A stretch of 37,146 nt of DNA, taken from Salinivibrio siamensis (GTDB lineage: Bacteria; Pseudomonadota; Gammaproteobacteria; Enterobacterales; Vibrionaceae). Below, in pieces: positions 1 to 7,732 of the stretch (positions are counted from its first letter, which is position 1; each line of letters starts with the position of its first letter). The stretch lies in contig NZ_MUFB01000001.1 in the NCBI RefSeq assembly GCF_001996005.1, positions 65,205 to 102,350 of the forward strand, written 5' to 3'. Position numbers and translations under genes: made by a program. The notes under the pieces were generated by a model that was given only the letters and a program-made list of their open reading frames with translations, ran no database searches and was not told the origin of the DNA.

Positions 1-357
1 CACCGCTTTTTCATCGCTGTCTTCCACAATGTCAATCGACTTACGATCGTTCGGCCAAGCCGACCAGCTATTAGGGATGAAATCTGCAAAAGCGACTCGG
101 TCTAGATCAATTTTGCCATTTTTCACCGCCGCGAGGTCCACCAAGGTACCACGTGGCACGCCCCATGGTGGCGCAGACTCAACCGCCAATGCGAACGCGA
201 CATGCTCATTTTTTACCGTGATGTCTTGGGCATGCGTTGCCTCGCCATCTGGGATTGCAGTCTTACCTTGAGTAATGCTGACGTCGGCGTGCGCTGAGGC
301 ACCCAACAAAAGGCCAGAGACTAAGGTTGCCACTGCGCTTTTTGAGAATTTATGCAT
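1..357 (-). CDS. Secreted protein of unknown function, 3' part missing
   Basis: Reading the minus strand from an ATG at 357 gives 119 uninterrupted codons to the left edge, so the C-terminal part lies outside the window. Residues 1-24 look like a signal peptide: Lys at 3 and 6, a hydrophobic core, and ASAHA before Asp25. The mature part is moderately acidic and contains APPWGVPRG and FIPNSWSAWPND, which suggest a folded extracytoplasmic domain. A Shine-Dalgarno GGAAG lies 7 bases before the ATG, supporting this start. I do not recognise the family. The export signal is seen; location in the periplasm or outside is inferred. It is co-oriented with recC, but 525 bases and a terminator separate them, so it is probably its own transcription unit. 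Confidence 0.75.
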   Translation of the reverse strand, partial: MHKFSKSAVATLVSGLLLGASAHADVSITQGKTAIPDGEATHAQDITVKNEHVAFALAVESAPPWGVPRGTLVDLAAVKNGKIDLDRVAFADFIPNSWSAWPNDRKSIDIVEDSDEKAV

Positions 358-882
358 GAAGGCACTTCCTTTTTTTCATGGTTTGTTATGTGAATTTTCG
401 ATGACATTGTGCGTTAAGTTAATTACACGTTCAAATAAAAAACATCGTAAAAACCCTACAAAACCACACATTTAATACGTCCACTAACAAATTAAAAAAC
501 CACAAAATACTGATATTGTTATGACTTTTTCTGAAACCCACCATTCAAATGATCGTTTAAAAAATATTTAGACCACAAATAAATTGACCCCTAACGAGGC
601 GCAAGTCGCGCAATCTTTGACCAACAAATTGATAACAATTGTCGCACTAAACGCCGACGTATTGACGCACCTCCTGCTCACTCTTTAATGATATTTAGCG
701 CGCACATTTAGATATTTACTCAACTATAATGAATAAAAATACAACAAGAACATCAAAAATCATGCTTTTAAAGACAATCGATGCACAATAAAAAGCCAAG
801 CATCAACTTGGCTAACAGGGGGAAGCGTGGAGAGGAAGAGACAGAGGCCACATCGCGCCTATGATGCGGACTTCACTGCATG
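358..882. other. AT-rich intergenic region without a gene
   Basis: These 525 bases are clearly richer in A+T than the flanking genes and hold no credible coding frame. The right end carries the recC terminator (790-813). The left end must hold the promoter of the secreted-protein gene, but I could not pick one convincing -35/-10 pair. A small inverted repeat, ATTG-ATAA-CAAT, lies near 628-639 and could be an operator; nothing supports that beyond its symmetry. Confidence 0.5.
790..813 (-). terminator. Intrinsic terminator of recC
   Basis: On the minus strand a 7-bp stem (AGCCAAG / CTTGGCT, six-base loop) is followed directly by TTTTATT. It lies about 70 bases after the recC stop and closes the recC transcript. 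Confidence 0.85.
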
Positions 883-3800
883 CTAGTGTTTTTGTCGCTG
901 CGCTAACATCGGCATTAAGTGGCGATCGCCTGTTGCTAACAGCGCTTGGCCGAGGCTTTCACGCCATTGCGGCCAAACACGGTAAACGTAAGGGTCTTGT
1001 CCTTCGCCAGGATTAAAGCCTCCCACAAAGGCATCGCGTATCGATTTCAGCGCTTTGTCTTGGCCGGGTTCACTGTTATCAAAGCCTTTTTTACTATCTC
1101 GGGCTTTTATCCCCGCCCCGACTGAGCTTGGCAGATAGGTAAGTGGCTGATTCAGGCCCTGTTGATAGTCTTCAACCAAGGCTTGTAGGTGTGCTCGCGC
1201 GTCATCTTTGCTGAGTGGGGAAAACTCGATGGTTTCTTTCACTCCCACCAGCGTACTCGGCACGGCTTCGCCCATTGCGCATTGGCATAAATGATCAATC
1301 CATACCGCAAGCTGATGACGTATAGTCAGATCGCCACAATGAAAGCGAACCAAGCTGTCTTGATAACGCCGATTGAGCCAACCTTGCAGTTGTACCTCAC
1401 CCAAGGCAGTAGGAAGGGTCAGATTGAGTTCAAGATCGGGGCGCGGCGCGGCGAGCAACGGCGTCAAGCGTTGGTACATGTCACGGATCACCGTAACTTG
1501 CGTATCCAAGGTCAATTCGCCAAAGTACGCCAAGGGCAACTTGCCCTGTCCTCGCTGTCGGGCCATAAAGTCCTGCACACTTTGGGGGCTGTCATCGGTT
1601 TCAATAAAGTGGGCTAATAGCTGATCGCGCAGCTGAAAGCGGTGCAAGGTATCTAAGCGAAAGGGTTCAAATTCTTCTAACGGCGCTTCTAACTGCTCAA
1701 AGAAGACTTTCAAGCGGCGTTGGAAAAAGTAGCGCACGGGCAACCGCCAAAAGCGCTGCAACTCTGCCAATTCAATCACAGGATCAGTATGGCTATCCGG
1801 ATCTGGGCTTAATGCATCATCCATAAATGCCGGTAGTTGCATCCCTTGCCCTTTGGCAGCCGGTAGCCACTCTTGCGCGTAGCTACCATCATGAGCAAAC
1901 GCCTCTGGGCTAAAGGGAGTGAGCGGATGCGTCTGGATAAGCGTCTCTTCCAGCCGCTGACGTGACTGGACTTCGGGTAAATCGCGGTCACCGGCCAAAC
2001 AGTAGCCTTGGGTACAATATTCAAGCAGCTCGGTAACCAGCACCGACGGGACTTTTAAGCTGTTATCTTGCACTGAGCGCCCGACATAACTGATATATAA
2101 ACGCTGCTGTGCTGACTGCAGCGCTTCTAAAAACAGGTAACGATCATCGTCGCGACGCGAGCGATCCCCTGCCCGCGTGCGGCCCACCATTAAATCAAAA
2201 CCGACGCTAGGCACAGTGCGCGGGTACACGCCATCATTCATCCCAAGCAAACACACCACGTTAAAGGGAATTGAGCGCATCGGCATCAAGGTACAAAAGT
2301 TGACCTGACCGGCCAAAAAGCGCTGGCTGACTCGCTCGTTGTTGAGGCGACCATTAAAGTAATCGCGCACTACGGGCAAGCTTAGCGTGTGGGTAAAGGC
2401 AGCATCGCTAAGCTGTGTCAGCCAACTGTCTAACTGAGTACGGATCAATTTGACCGCTAACTCTTCATCCCCTTCAATGGCGAAGCAGTCATCCAGCATT
2501 TGGGTCAATCGCGCCACCCACGTCTTGCCATCGCACTCAATCGCTAACTGCTGCTGGTAGTGGATCAAGGTGTCGATAAACAGCCCTAACCGCCCCGCCA
2601 GCTCCGCATTAAGCCCTTGGACTTCATCATAAGGGACGGTGTCTGCAAACAAGCCGGCCTCACTCGGCATCGCGTAGCCGAGTAGCATACGTTTCAGGCC
2701 AAATAGCCACGTATTCTGATACTGCTCGGGCAAGGCAAATTGGCTCGCAGTATGGGTATCAAGCCCCCAGCGAATGCCGGTTTCTTCCACCCACTGCTTA
2801 ATCTGATCAAACTGTTGGCTGTCGATGGCGAAACGGCGCGACACCGCCGGCACCTCAAGAATTTCCAACAGCTCCGCCGCACTGCATCGACTATCAGGCA
2901 GGGTGAGCAGGCGCAAAAAGGCGGCTAACACCGGGCTTTCTTGATCGGCGCTGCGATCTGAGATGGAAAACGGAATAAAACGCTCACTCGGCGCATTACC
3001 AAACACCGCTTGAATGGCGGGGCTGTAGGCATTGATATCCGCCACCATCACAATCACATCGCGGGGGCTCAGTGATGGGTTGGCCTCAAACATCGCGAGT
3101 AGCTGATCGTGCAGCACTTCGACTTCGCGCATCGGGCTGTGACAGGCATGGATTGCGATCGAAGCATCATCTGGCTCGATTTCTGTTTTCGCCGTACTGG
3201 TTTCAGTCTGCTTGGGATCGCCCGGCTCATTCAAATCCAAAATATCGGCTTGGATGTGATGCAGCAGATTATCGCGGTTGACCTCAACGAAGCCGCTATC
3301 AATCTCATTACAGGCCATTTCCGAGAGCAGCAGTAAGTTGTCGCGCCCCAGTTTTCCCATCGACGCCAGCAAGCTGTTCCCTACTTCACCGTGCTCGGGC
3401 TCATCAAGTCCGAGTGCCAATTGGCTCTCGGCGGGGATGTCTTCAATTCGGCTGATTTTATCCCGCGCCAATGCGGCACGTTTAGCCAGATAGCGCTTAT
3501 CACGAATATCGCCCCAATAATAACGGCATGGGTTGGTGAACATAAAATGCACCTCCACATGCTCGCCCAGTGCTTGCAACGCATCCAGATAGCGTGGTGG
3601 GAGCGCGGAGATGCCAAACACAAAGACCCGCTCAATATCAGCCAGCCCCGCAGGCTTGTGCTGATGGCTGGTTAAGGTATCGATAAACTCTTGATACAAG
3701 TTAGCGCGATGGTAAGGCGATTGGCCCAGCGCCAAAGTATGATCGTATAAGCGGCGCCACAGTTTTTGCTGCCAAGGCTGCACATCGTCAAGCTCAGGCA

Positions 3801-4263
3801 CCGGTTGTTCTTGCTCCCATGCCAGCACCCACTCGGGGCGATAGACCAAATACTGGTCGAAAATATCGGCCACTTTTTCGGCCAGCTGGTAAGCACGCTG
3901 CTGATCCTGGCTGTCTTCCAAATACGCGGCTAAATCAGCGAACTCTGGCGCATCCAGACAGCTGGGTAAGATGTCCATTAGCTTCCATGTCATCGCCTCT
4001 TTATTGAAATCACTGCGCTCAGGCACGCCATCCAACACCCGCACAAACAACTGCCAGATAAAGGTAGCGGGAAGCGGGAATTCGACGTTGGCGACAATCT
4101 GCTGCTCATTGGCGAGTGCCATTTTTAACCACTGCGCCATGCCGGGGCTTTGCACCAGAATAAGTTCTTTTTGAAAAGGGTCAGACAGTGGTCGCTGTTG
4201 GATTAGGGAGACCAACAAGGACTTCAACAGATCGAGCTGATTAGAGTGATAAACAGTAAACAC
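883..4263 (-). CDS. recC: Exodeoxyribonuclease V gamma chain RecC
   Basis: RecC is the Chi-recognising, non-catalytic subunit of the RecBCD helicase-nuclease, which processes double-strand ends for recombination. The protein aligns with E. coli RecC throughout as I recall it. Landmarks include VYHSNQLD at the N-terminus, ILVQSPGMAQWL, FPLPATFIWQLFVRVL, TNPCRYYWGDI, REVEVLHDQLLAMFE, VIVMVADINAYSPAIQAVFG, CTLMPMRSIPF and SRRDDDRYLFLEAL. I chose the GTG at 4263 because RecC homologues begin at about (M)FTVYHSN. This gives 1126 residues against 1122 in E. coli. The frame stays open to an ATG at 4356, but those 31 extra residues do not look like RecC. The Shine-Dalgarno before the GTG is weak. The gene follows the glycosylase-like gene in the same direction. 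recB and recD, usually adjacent, are absent downstream. Confidence 0.95.
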   Translation of the reverse strand: MFTVYHSNQLDLLKSLLVSLIQQRPLSDPFQKELILVQSPGMAQWLKMALANEQQIVANVEFPLPATFIWQLFVRVLDGVPERSDFNKEAMTWKLMDILPSCLDAPEFADLAAYLEDSQDQQRAYQLAEKVADIFDQYLVYRPEWVLAWEQEQPVPELDDVQPWQQKLWRRLYDHTLALGQSPYHRANLYQEFIDTLTSHQHKPAGLADIERVFVFGISALPPRYLDALQALGEHVEVHFMFTNPCRYYWGDIRDKRYLAKRAALARDKISRIEDIPAESQLALGLDEPEHGEVGNSLLASMGKLGRDNLLLLSEMACNEIDSGFVEVNRDNLLHHIQADILDLNEPGDPKQTETSTAKTEIEPDDASIAIHACHSPMREVEVLHDQLLAMFEANPSLSPRDVIVMVADINAYSPAIQAVFGNAPSERFIPFSISDRSADQESPVLAAFLRLLTLPDSRCSAAELLEILEVPAVSRRFAIDSQQFDQIKQWVEETGIRWGLDTHTASQFALPEQYQNTWLFGLKRMLLGYAMPSEAGLFADTVPYDEVQGLNAELAGRLGLFIDTLIHYQQQLAIECDGKTWVARLTQMLDDCFAIEGDEELAVKLIRTQLDSWLTQLSDAAFTHTLSLPVVRDYFNGRLNNERVSQRFLAGQVNFCTLMPMRSIPFNVVCLLGMNDGVYPRTVPSVGFDLMVGRTRAGDRSRRDDDRYLFLEALQSAQQRLYISYVGRSVQDNSLKVPSVLVTELLEYCTQGYCLAGDRDLPEVQSRQRLEETLIQTHPLTPFSPEAFAHDGSYAQEWLPAAKGQGMQLPAFMDDALSPDPDSHTDPVIELAELQRFWRLPVRYFFQRRLKVFFEQLEAPLEEFEPFRLDTLHRFQLRDQLLAHFIETDDSPQSVQDFMARQRGQGKLPLAYFGELTLDTQVTVIRDMYQRLTPLLAAPRPDLELNLTLPTALGEVQLQGWLNRRYQDSLVRFHCGDLTIRHQLAVWIDHLCQCAMGEAVPSTLVGVKETIEFSPLSKDDARAHLQALVEDYQQGLNQPLTYLPSSVGAGIKARDSKKGFDNSEPGQDKALKSIRDAFVGGFNPGEGQDPYVYRVWPQWRESLGQALLATGDRHLMPMLAQRQKH

Positions 4264-4397
4264 AAGGCGCTCACATGGGAAAGATAACTGGCATCGATTG
4301 TGGCCGATTGCCGTACTAAGCGCAAACCGCCATCGATACGCCGCGACCTCGCACACGGCTTGCTAACCGTGTGATGGCACAGCAAATCGCTGAGCGA

Positions 4398-5081
4398 TTA
4401 AACGCGATTATCACCCACACTGAATGCGATCAGCTGACTGATATGGTTCAGTGAACGGCCCGACTCTTGCTGCCACTCATTAAATGCCTGTTGCGCTGCT
4501 TGCATCGCCCGCTTGGTCTCTCGACCGCTATCAACGATTTTAGTTGCGCGCAGGTAGTGCTCGATATCACGGGTGAACAAGAAGGTGTCCTTGCCCATTC
4601 GCCGCAAGGTATAAGCACCGGTATTACCGCCTAAACGCTTACCGTGCTTTTTTAAATACTGCCATAACCCGACAATATCCTCGCTGGGCCAATCGGCGAC
4701 AAACTGGCTAAAACTGCCGTGCGATTGCTGCACGCGGTGGATCATTTCCGCGTTGTGCGGAATGGTCATCACCTTGGTGAGATGACGAATAATCGCTGGG
4801 TTGGTGGCTTTTTCTTCCCACATTTCCGGCGGCATCAGCAGCATTTTCTCAATATCAAAGCCCCAGAATACCTCTTCGAACCCCGGCCACTTTTTACGGA
4901 CGACCTGCCAACTAATGCCCGATTGAAACACCTTCTGACTAAACGCCGCTAACCAGCGATCATCCTGTATCTCACACAAGGCATGAGGCGCAAGCGGTGC
5001 CACCAACATGCGCTCTACCTCGCGTTGACCGCCTTTGCGCTCAGCGGCACGTTGATAAATGGTGCTAAATTTTTCTCTCAT
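4398..5081 (-). CDS. DNA-3-methyladenine glycosylase I-like protein (Tag/COG2818 family)
   Basis: A 227-residue protein of the Tag superfamily, base-excision enzymes of the helix-hairpin-helix fold that remove 3-methyladenine. Visible family signatures are WLAAF, then GISW (Trp58) followed by QVVRKKWPGFEEVF, then NPAIIRH and the helical GGNTGAYTLRRMG region. It departs from classical Tag. There is a single cysteine (Cys36), so the Cys/His zinc site of E. coli Tag (N-terminal Cys, C-terminal His-x3-Cys) cannot form. The position eight residues before the conserved Trp, Glu38 in E. coli Tag, is Lys50 here. It may therefore be a divergent subfamily with another lesion preference, or be inactive. 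It is transcribed divergently from yebG across a LexA box and probably runs on towards recC. Confidence 0.8.
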   Translation of the reverse strand: MREKFSTIYQRAAERKGGQREVERMLVAPLAPHALCEIQDDRWLAAFSQKVFQSGISWQVVRKKWPGFEEVFWGFDIEKMLLMPPEMWEEKATNPAIIRHLTKVMTIPHNAEMIHRVQQSHGSFSQFVADWPSEDIVGLWQYLKKHGKRLGGNTGAYTLRRMGKDTFLFTRDIEHYLRATKIVDSGRETKRAMQAAQQAFNEWQQESGRSLNHISQLIAFSVGDNRV

Positions 5082-5122
5082 GTCACAATCATGGCCGGGT
5101 CAGTGGACAATGGCCCTTATCC

Positions 5123-5142
5123 TACTGTATAAAAAGACAGTA
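5123..5142. promoter_or_regulatory. LexA (SOS) box between the glycosylase-like gene and yebG
   Basis: The 20-base site is TACTGTAT-AAAAAG-ACAGTA, with CTGT at 5125-5128 and ACAG at 5137-5140 separated by eight bases, as in the classical LexA consensus. It overlaps the likely -10 (TGTATA, 5126-5131) of a yebG promoter whose -35 would be TGGACA at 5104-5109 (16-base spacer). It is 22 bases before the yebG start and 41 bases before the divergent gene's start, so it could repress both. Confidence 0.9.
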
Positions 5143-5164
5143 AATCAACGAAGAGAGGGTAATT

Positions 5165-5473
5165 ATGGCCGTTATCGTCAAGTACGTGGTCGAACGCGAG
5201 GGAGAAGAAAAGATGACATTTACCTCCAAAGCTGAAGCCGACGCCTACGACAAAATGTTGGATATGGCGGATGCCATGTTCGATCTGATTGGAGAAAGCG
5301 AACTGGTAGACGACGAAGAAAAGCGTGAAGCCTTGTCGCTATACCTTGCTCAACACAAAGACTCGGTGCTTGAAGCACTGGGCGCAAAACGCAAGGCGGC
5401 AAAGAAAAAGCCGGCAAAAAGCGAGAACAAAGCGGACGAGAGTCGCGACGACAAAGACGCCGATGCGGCCTAA
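5165..5473 (+). CDS. yebG: YebG-family SOS-induced protein
   Basis: A 102-residue protein beginning MAVIVKYVVEREGEEKMTF with the conserved core KAEADAYDKMLDMAD, ISOSTERIC in length and order with the YebG family. YebG is a small DNA-damage-inducible protein of the LexA regulon with no firmly established biochemical role. The C-terminus from about residue 75 is a low-complexity, highly charged tail (Lys/Ala-rich, then Asp/Glu-rich), typical of family members and probably disordered. A strong Shine-Dalgarno (GAGAGGG) precedes the ATG and the LexA box lies just upstream. The gene is followed by its own terminator, so it is monocistronic. Confidence 0.93.
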   Translation: MAVIVKYVVEREGEEKMTFTSKAEADAYDKMLDMADAMFDLIGESELVDDEEKREALSLYLAQHKDSVLEALGAKRKAAKKKPAKSENKADESRDDKDADAA

Positions 5474-5509
5474 AGTTGTGATTGCTGACCCTTTTAGCAT
5501 CCGCGAAAG

Positions 5510-5535
5510 AGCAAGCCCATTTGGCTTGCTTTTTT
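5510..5535 (+). terminator. Intrinsic terminator of yebG
   Basis: An 8-bp perfect stem (AGCAAGCC 5510-5517 / GGCTTGCT 5523-5530) with a 5-base loop is followed by a run of T (5530-5536). Confidence 0.9.
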
Positions 5536-5696
5536 TATGCCTGTCTCCTGATGACTATGCATCAACATGAATCGGTGCGCTGACCTGTAACGGTTTTTGC
5601 CTCCGCCAGCCGTTAAGCGCTTCCAACCACCGCCGCTTGTCTTTAAGATGAAGTGTTTGATGTTTTAAGCCCAACGACACAAGGAGATTCCCCCCA

Positions 5697-6728
5697 ATGG
5701 CAAGCTTTGCTCTGGCACTCGGTACCGCCACTCAAAACCAGGACGGTAAAATCATTGAAGCCTATTTCCCAGCGCCCCTGCTTAATCCTAGTGATGATCT
5801 GGTAAGTGCCCTAAGCGCGCTAACCGATTATAGCGCCGGTAATCAGGTACTAGAGGTTGCACCAGAAACCTGCGCTGCAATCAGTGAAGCCTTCGCCGCC
5901 GCTGGCGCTCAAAAGGCAGCTAACTTTGCGAGCAAGGCTCAACAAACCACACAGCCACTGGTGCTGGTTATTCTAGAAAACGACAGCAAACCCGCATCGG
6001 TGGCTGAAGGCTTCCTCAAGCTTCAGCTGATCTCGCACCGCTTAGTCAAACCACACGGTGTGGTACTAGACGGACTCTTTGGCCTGCTGCACAACATTGC
6101 TTGGACCAACCAAGGCCCAATCGACTTGCCGGAGCTACCTGAGCGTCAGATGGAAGCGCGTCTGAAAGGCGAAACATTAACCGTTGAGTGCGTGGATAAA
6201 TTCCCGAAAATGACCGATTACGTGGTGCCTGCCGGTGTGCGTATTGCTGATACCGCCCGTGTTCGCTTGGGCGCCCATGTGGGTGAAGGCACCACGGTGA
6301 TGCACGAAGGCTTTATCAACTTCAATGCCGGCACCGAAGGCAAGAGCATGATTGAAGGCCGTATCTCTGCGGGTGTGATGGTCGGTCAAGGTAGCGATAT
6401 TGGCGGCGGTGCATCCATTATGGGGACGCTGAGTGGCGGCGGCCAGATTGTGATCTCAATTGGTGAGAACTCACTGTTGGGTGCCAATGCTGGCCTTGGC
6501 TTCCCATTAGGCGATCGTTGCACCATCGAGTCAGGACTGTATGTCACCGCAGGCACCAAAGTTACCATGCTCGACGCTGACGGCAATGTGGTCGAAAGCA
6601 TCAAAGCACGTGATTTGGCCGGTAAGTCGGACCTATTGCTACGCCGCAACTCAAAAACGGGAGCGGTTGAATGCTTAACCAACAAAACGGCGGTCGAGCT
6701 CAACCACGAGCTACACGCGAATAACTAA
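5697..6728 (+). CDS. dapD: 2,3,4,5-tetrahydropyridine-2,6-dicarboxylate N-succinyltransferase
   Basis: DapD transfers succinyl from succinyl-CoA to tetrahydrodipicolinate in the diaminopimelate/lysine pathway, supplying lysine and the peptidoglycan cross-linking residue in the cytoplasm. The protein has 343 residues, the long form found in Vibrio, Pseudomonas and relatives rather than the roughly 274-residue E. coli form. The N-terminal half (about 1-170) is the extended domain. The left-handed beta-helix of hexapeptide repeats runs from about 175 to 290 (RVRLGAHVGEGTTVMHEGFINFNAGT, SAGVMVGQGSDIGGGASIMG, SLLGANAGLG), broken into pieces here for description. The start has an AGGAG Shine-Dalgarno. 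It stands alone between two terminators. Confidence 0.95.
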   Translation: MASFALALGTATQNQDGKIIEAYFPAPLLNPSDDLVSALSALTDYSAGNQVLEVAPETCAAISEAFAAAGAQKAANFASKAQQTTQPLVLVILENDSKPASVAEGFLKLQLISHRLVKPHGVVLDGLFGLLHNIAWTNQGPIDLPELPERQMEARLKGETLTVECVDKFPKMTDYVVPAGVRIADTARVRLGAHVGEGTTVMHEGFINFNAGTEGKSMIEGRISAGVMVGQGSDIGGGASIMGTLSGGGQIVISIGENSLLGANAGLGFPLGDRCTIESGLYVTAGTKVTMLDADGNVVESIKARDLAGKSDLLLRRNSKTGAVECLTNKTAVELNHELHANN

Positions 6729-6752
6729 TCAAGCCCAATTTTAGTTCTGTTC

Positions 6753-6780
6753 AAAGGCGGCCAATTTGGTCGCCTTTTTT
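6753..6780 (+). terminator. Intrinsic terminator of dapD
   Basis: A 10-bp stem with one G-T pair (6753-6762 / 6768-6777, loop AATTT) runs into a T tract to 6780, 25 bases after the dapD stop. Confidence 0.9.
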
Positions 6781-7122
6781 ATGTTTACTTTGCTTGAATC
6801 ACTATCGCGTCTCCGCAATGCGCCAAAAAGCACAAGCAGGTTTGTGGCACATTTTAACCACAAGCGAAAACTAGGAAAATAAACAGGCGCGAGGCGGCCC
6901 TGACTGGCGGGTAAATCAGCGTTCGTGATCTCTCCCAACGTAGCATTTTTGGCATTGAGTTCAAGGCTTTTCCGGTCTTTTCGATGTCAGGATTCGCAGG
7001 TGCTCACAGATCCTTCTATCGATATCCTTCCCCCCTTTAAACATGAGCTAAGTCACGTTATCAATAATGGAAAGCGGTAATCTGAAGATGAACCTAATAC
7101 AGGGGAACAAAGAGGAAAGAGT
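6781..7122. other. Gene-free region upstream of raiA
   Basis: After the dapD terminator, 342 bases hold no coding frame that looks real. The raiA promoter must be here. The last bases carry a purine-rich Shine-Dalgarno (AGAGGAAAGAGT) before the raiA ATG. I could not identify a convincing sigma-70 or sigma-54 promoter by eye. Confidence 0.5.
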
Positions 7123-7473
7123 ATGAGAGTGGAAATTGCAGGCAAAAACATCGAAATCACTCCCGCCATCCGTGAGCGCATCGAAAGCCGCTTTGAAAAG
7201 CTGGCCAAGTGGCAGGTGGCACTCATCAATCCTCATGCTGTGATCAGTAAGGAGCCAAACCACCAGTTCAAAGTGGAAGCGAAAGCTGGGCTACCAGGTT
7301 CAACACTGGTTGCCTCTGCCGAGAGCGACGACATGTACAAAGCGATTAACGAGGTGGGCCAAAAACTCGAGAAGCAACTGAATAAGGTCCAACACAAAGG
7401 CGAAGCGCGCCGTAACGATAAATCAGCCGCGACGGTTGCGATGGAAGAAAATCCAGCCGATGAGGAAATCTAA
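7123..7473 (+). CDS. raiA: Ribosome-associated inhibitor RaiA (YfiA/HPF family)
   Basis: A 116-residue cold/stationary-phase factor that binds the 30S decoding site and silences ribosomes. Family landmarks are EITPAIRERIESRFEKLAKW, then LINPHAVISKEP, DDMYKAINEV and LEKQLNKVQHKGEARR. The acidic C-terminal extension (EENPADEEI) and the position just upstream of pheL-pheA match RaiA rather than short HPF. The start follows a good Shine-Dalgarno. A terminator separates it from the pheA promoter. Confidence 0.93.
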   Translation: MRVEIAGKNIEITPAIRERIESRFEKLAKWQVALINPHAVISKEPNHQFKVEAKAGLPGSTLVASAESDDMYKAINEVGQKLEKQLNKVQHKGEARRNDKSAATVAMEENPADEEI

Positions 7474-7507
7474 CCCTCAGCGCAACACCTAACTCGCTAA
7501 ACATGTT

Positions 7508-7531
7508 AGCCCTGCCCTCGCGGGGCTTTTT
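7508..7531 (+). terminator. Intrinsic terminator of raiA
   Basis: Stem AGCCC (7508-7512) / GGGCT (7523-7527), or the nested GCCC-TCGCG-GGGC alternative, followed by TTTTT. It insulates raiA from the pheLA promoter. Confidence 0.8.
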
Positions 7532-7536
7532 GATCC

Positions 7537-7565
7537 TTGACACGCCTGCCTGCGCCCCATATGGT
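7537..7565 (+). promoter_or_regulatory. Sigma-70 promoter of pheL-pheA
   Basis: A consensus -35 TTGACA (7537-7542), a 17-base spacer and a -10 TATGGT (7560-7565). Transcription would begin near 7572, about 28 bases before the leader peptide. Confidence 0.8.
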
Positions 7566-7599
7566 TAATCCATACTCAAACATAACAACACAACGCCCA

Positions 7600-7665
7600 A
7601 TGCTGATTCTCGTTCGTTTTTTTCGCTTCTTTTTTATCTCGCCAACGCGGGAGGAAGCGTGCTAA
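7600..7665 (+). CDS. pheL: Phenylalanine operon leader peptide
   Basis: A 21-codon frame, MLILVRFFRFFFISPTREEAC, described here by its key part: Phe at positions 7, 8, 10, 11 and 12, five within six codons. It lies between a strong promoter and an attenuator ahead of pheA. Ribosome stalling on these Phe codons when charged tRNA-Phe is scarce would favour the antiterminator. The sequence differs from E. coli PheL but the arrangement is the same. The frame is too short for routine gene calling. The initiating ATG lacks a strong Shine-Dalgarno. Confidence 0.88.
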   Translation: MLILVRFFRFFFISPTREEAC

Positions 7666-7711
7666 GCCTAATCAGCCTGGCGCACTAACCTCCCAACCGG
7701 GAGGTTTTTTT
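7649..7711 (+). promoter_or_regulatory. pheA transcription attenuator
   Basis: The terminator is CCTCCC (7689-7694), loop AACC, GGGAGG (7699-7704), then seven T (7705-7711). An identical GGGAGG at 7649-7654, overlapping the end of pheL, can pair with the same CCTCCC and prevent the terminator. This is the mutually exclusive pairing expected of a Phe attenuator. Confidence 0.85.
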
Positions 7712-7732
7712 GTATTAGAACAAGGATAATGT

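Noticed and set aside
628-639. ATTG-ATAA-CAAT palindrome as a LacI-type operator
   Set aside because: Short, AT-rich and about 270 bases from the nearest start; chance symmetry is likely.
4264-4356. Extension of recC to ATG 4356
   Set aside because: The 31 extra residues resemble nothing in RecC, whose homologues begin at the sequence starting with GTG 4263.
4352-4373. Hairpin CACACGG / CCGTGTG as a terminator between the glycosylase-like gene and recC
   Set aside because: No T tract follows on either strand, so intrinsic termination is unlikely.
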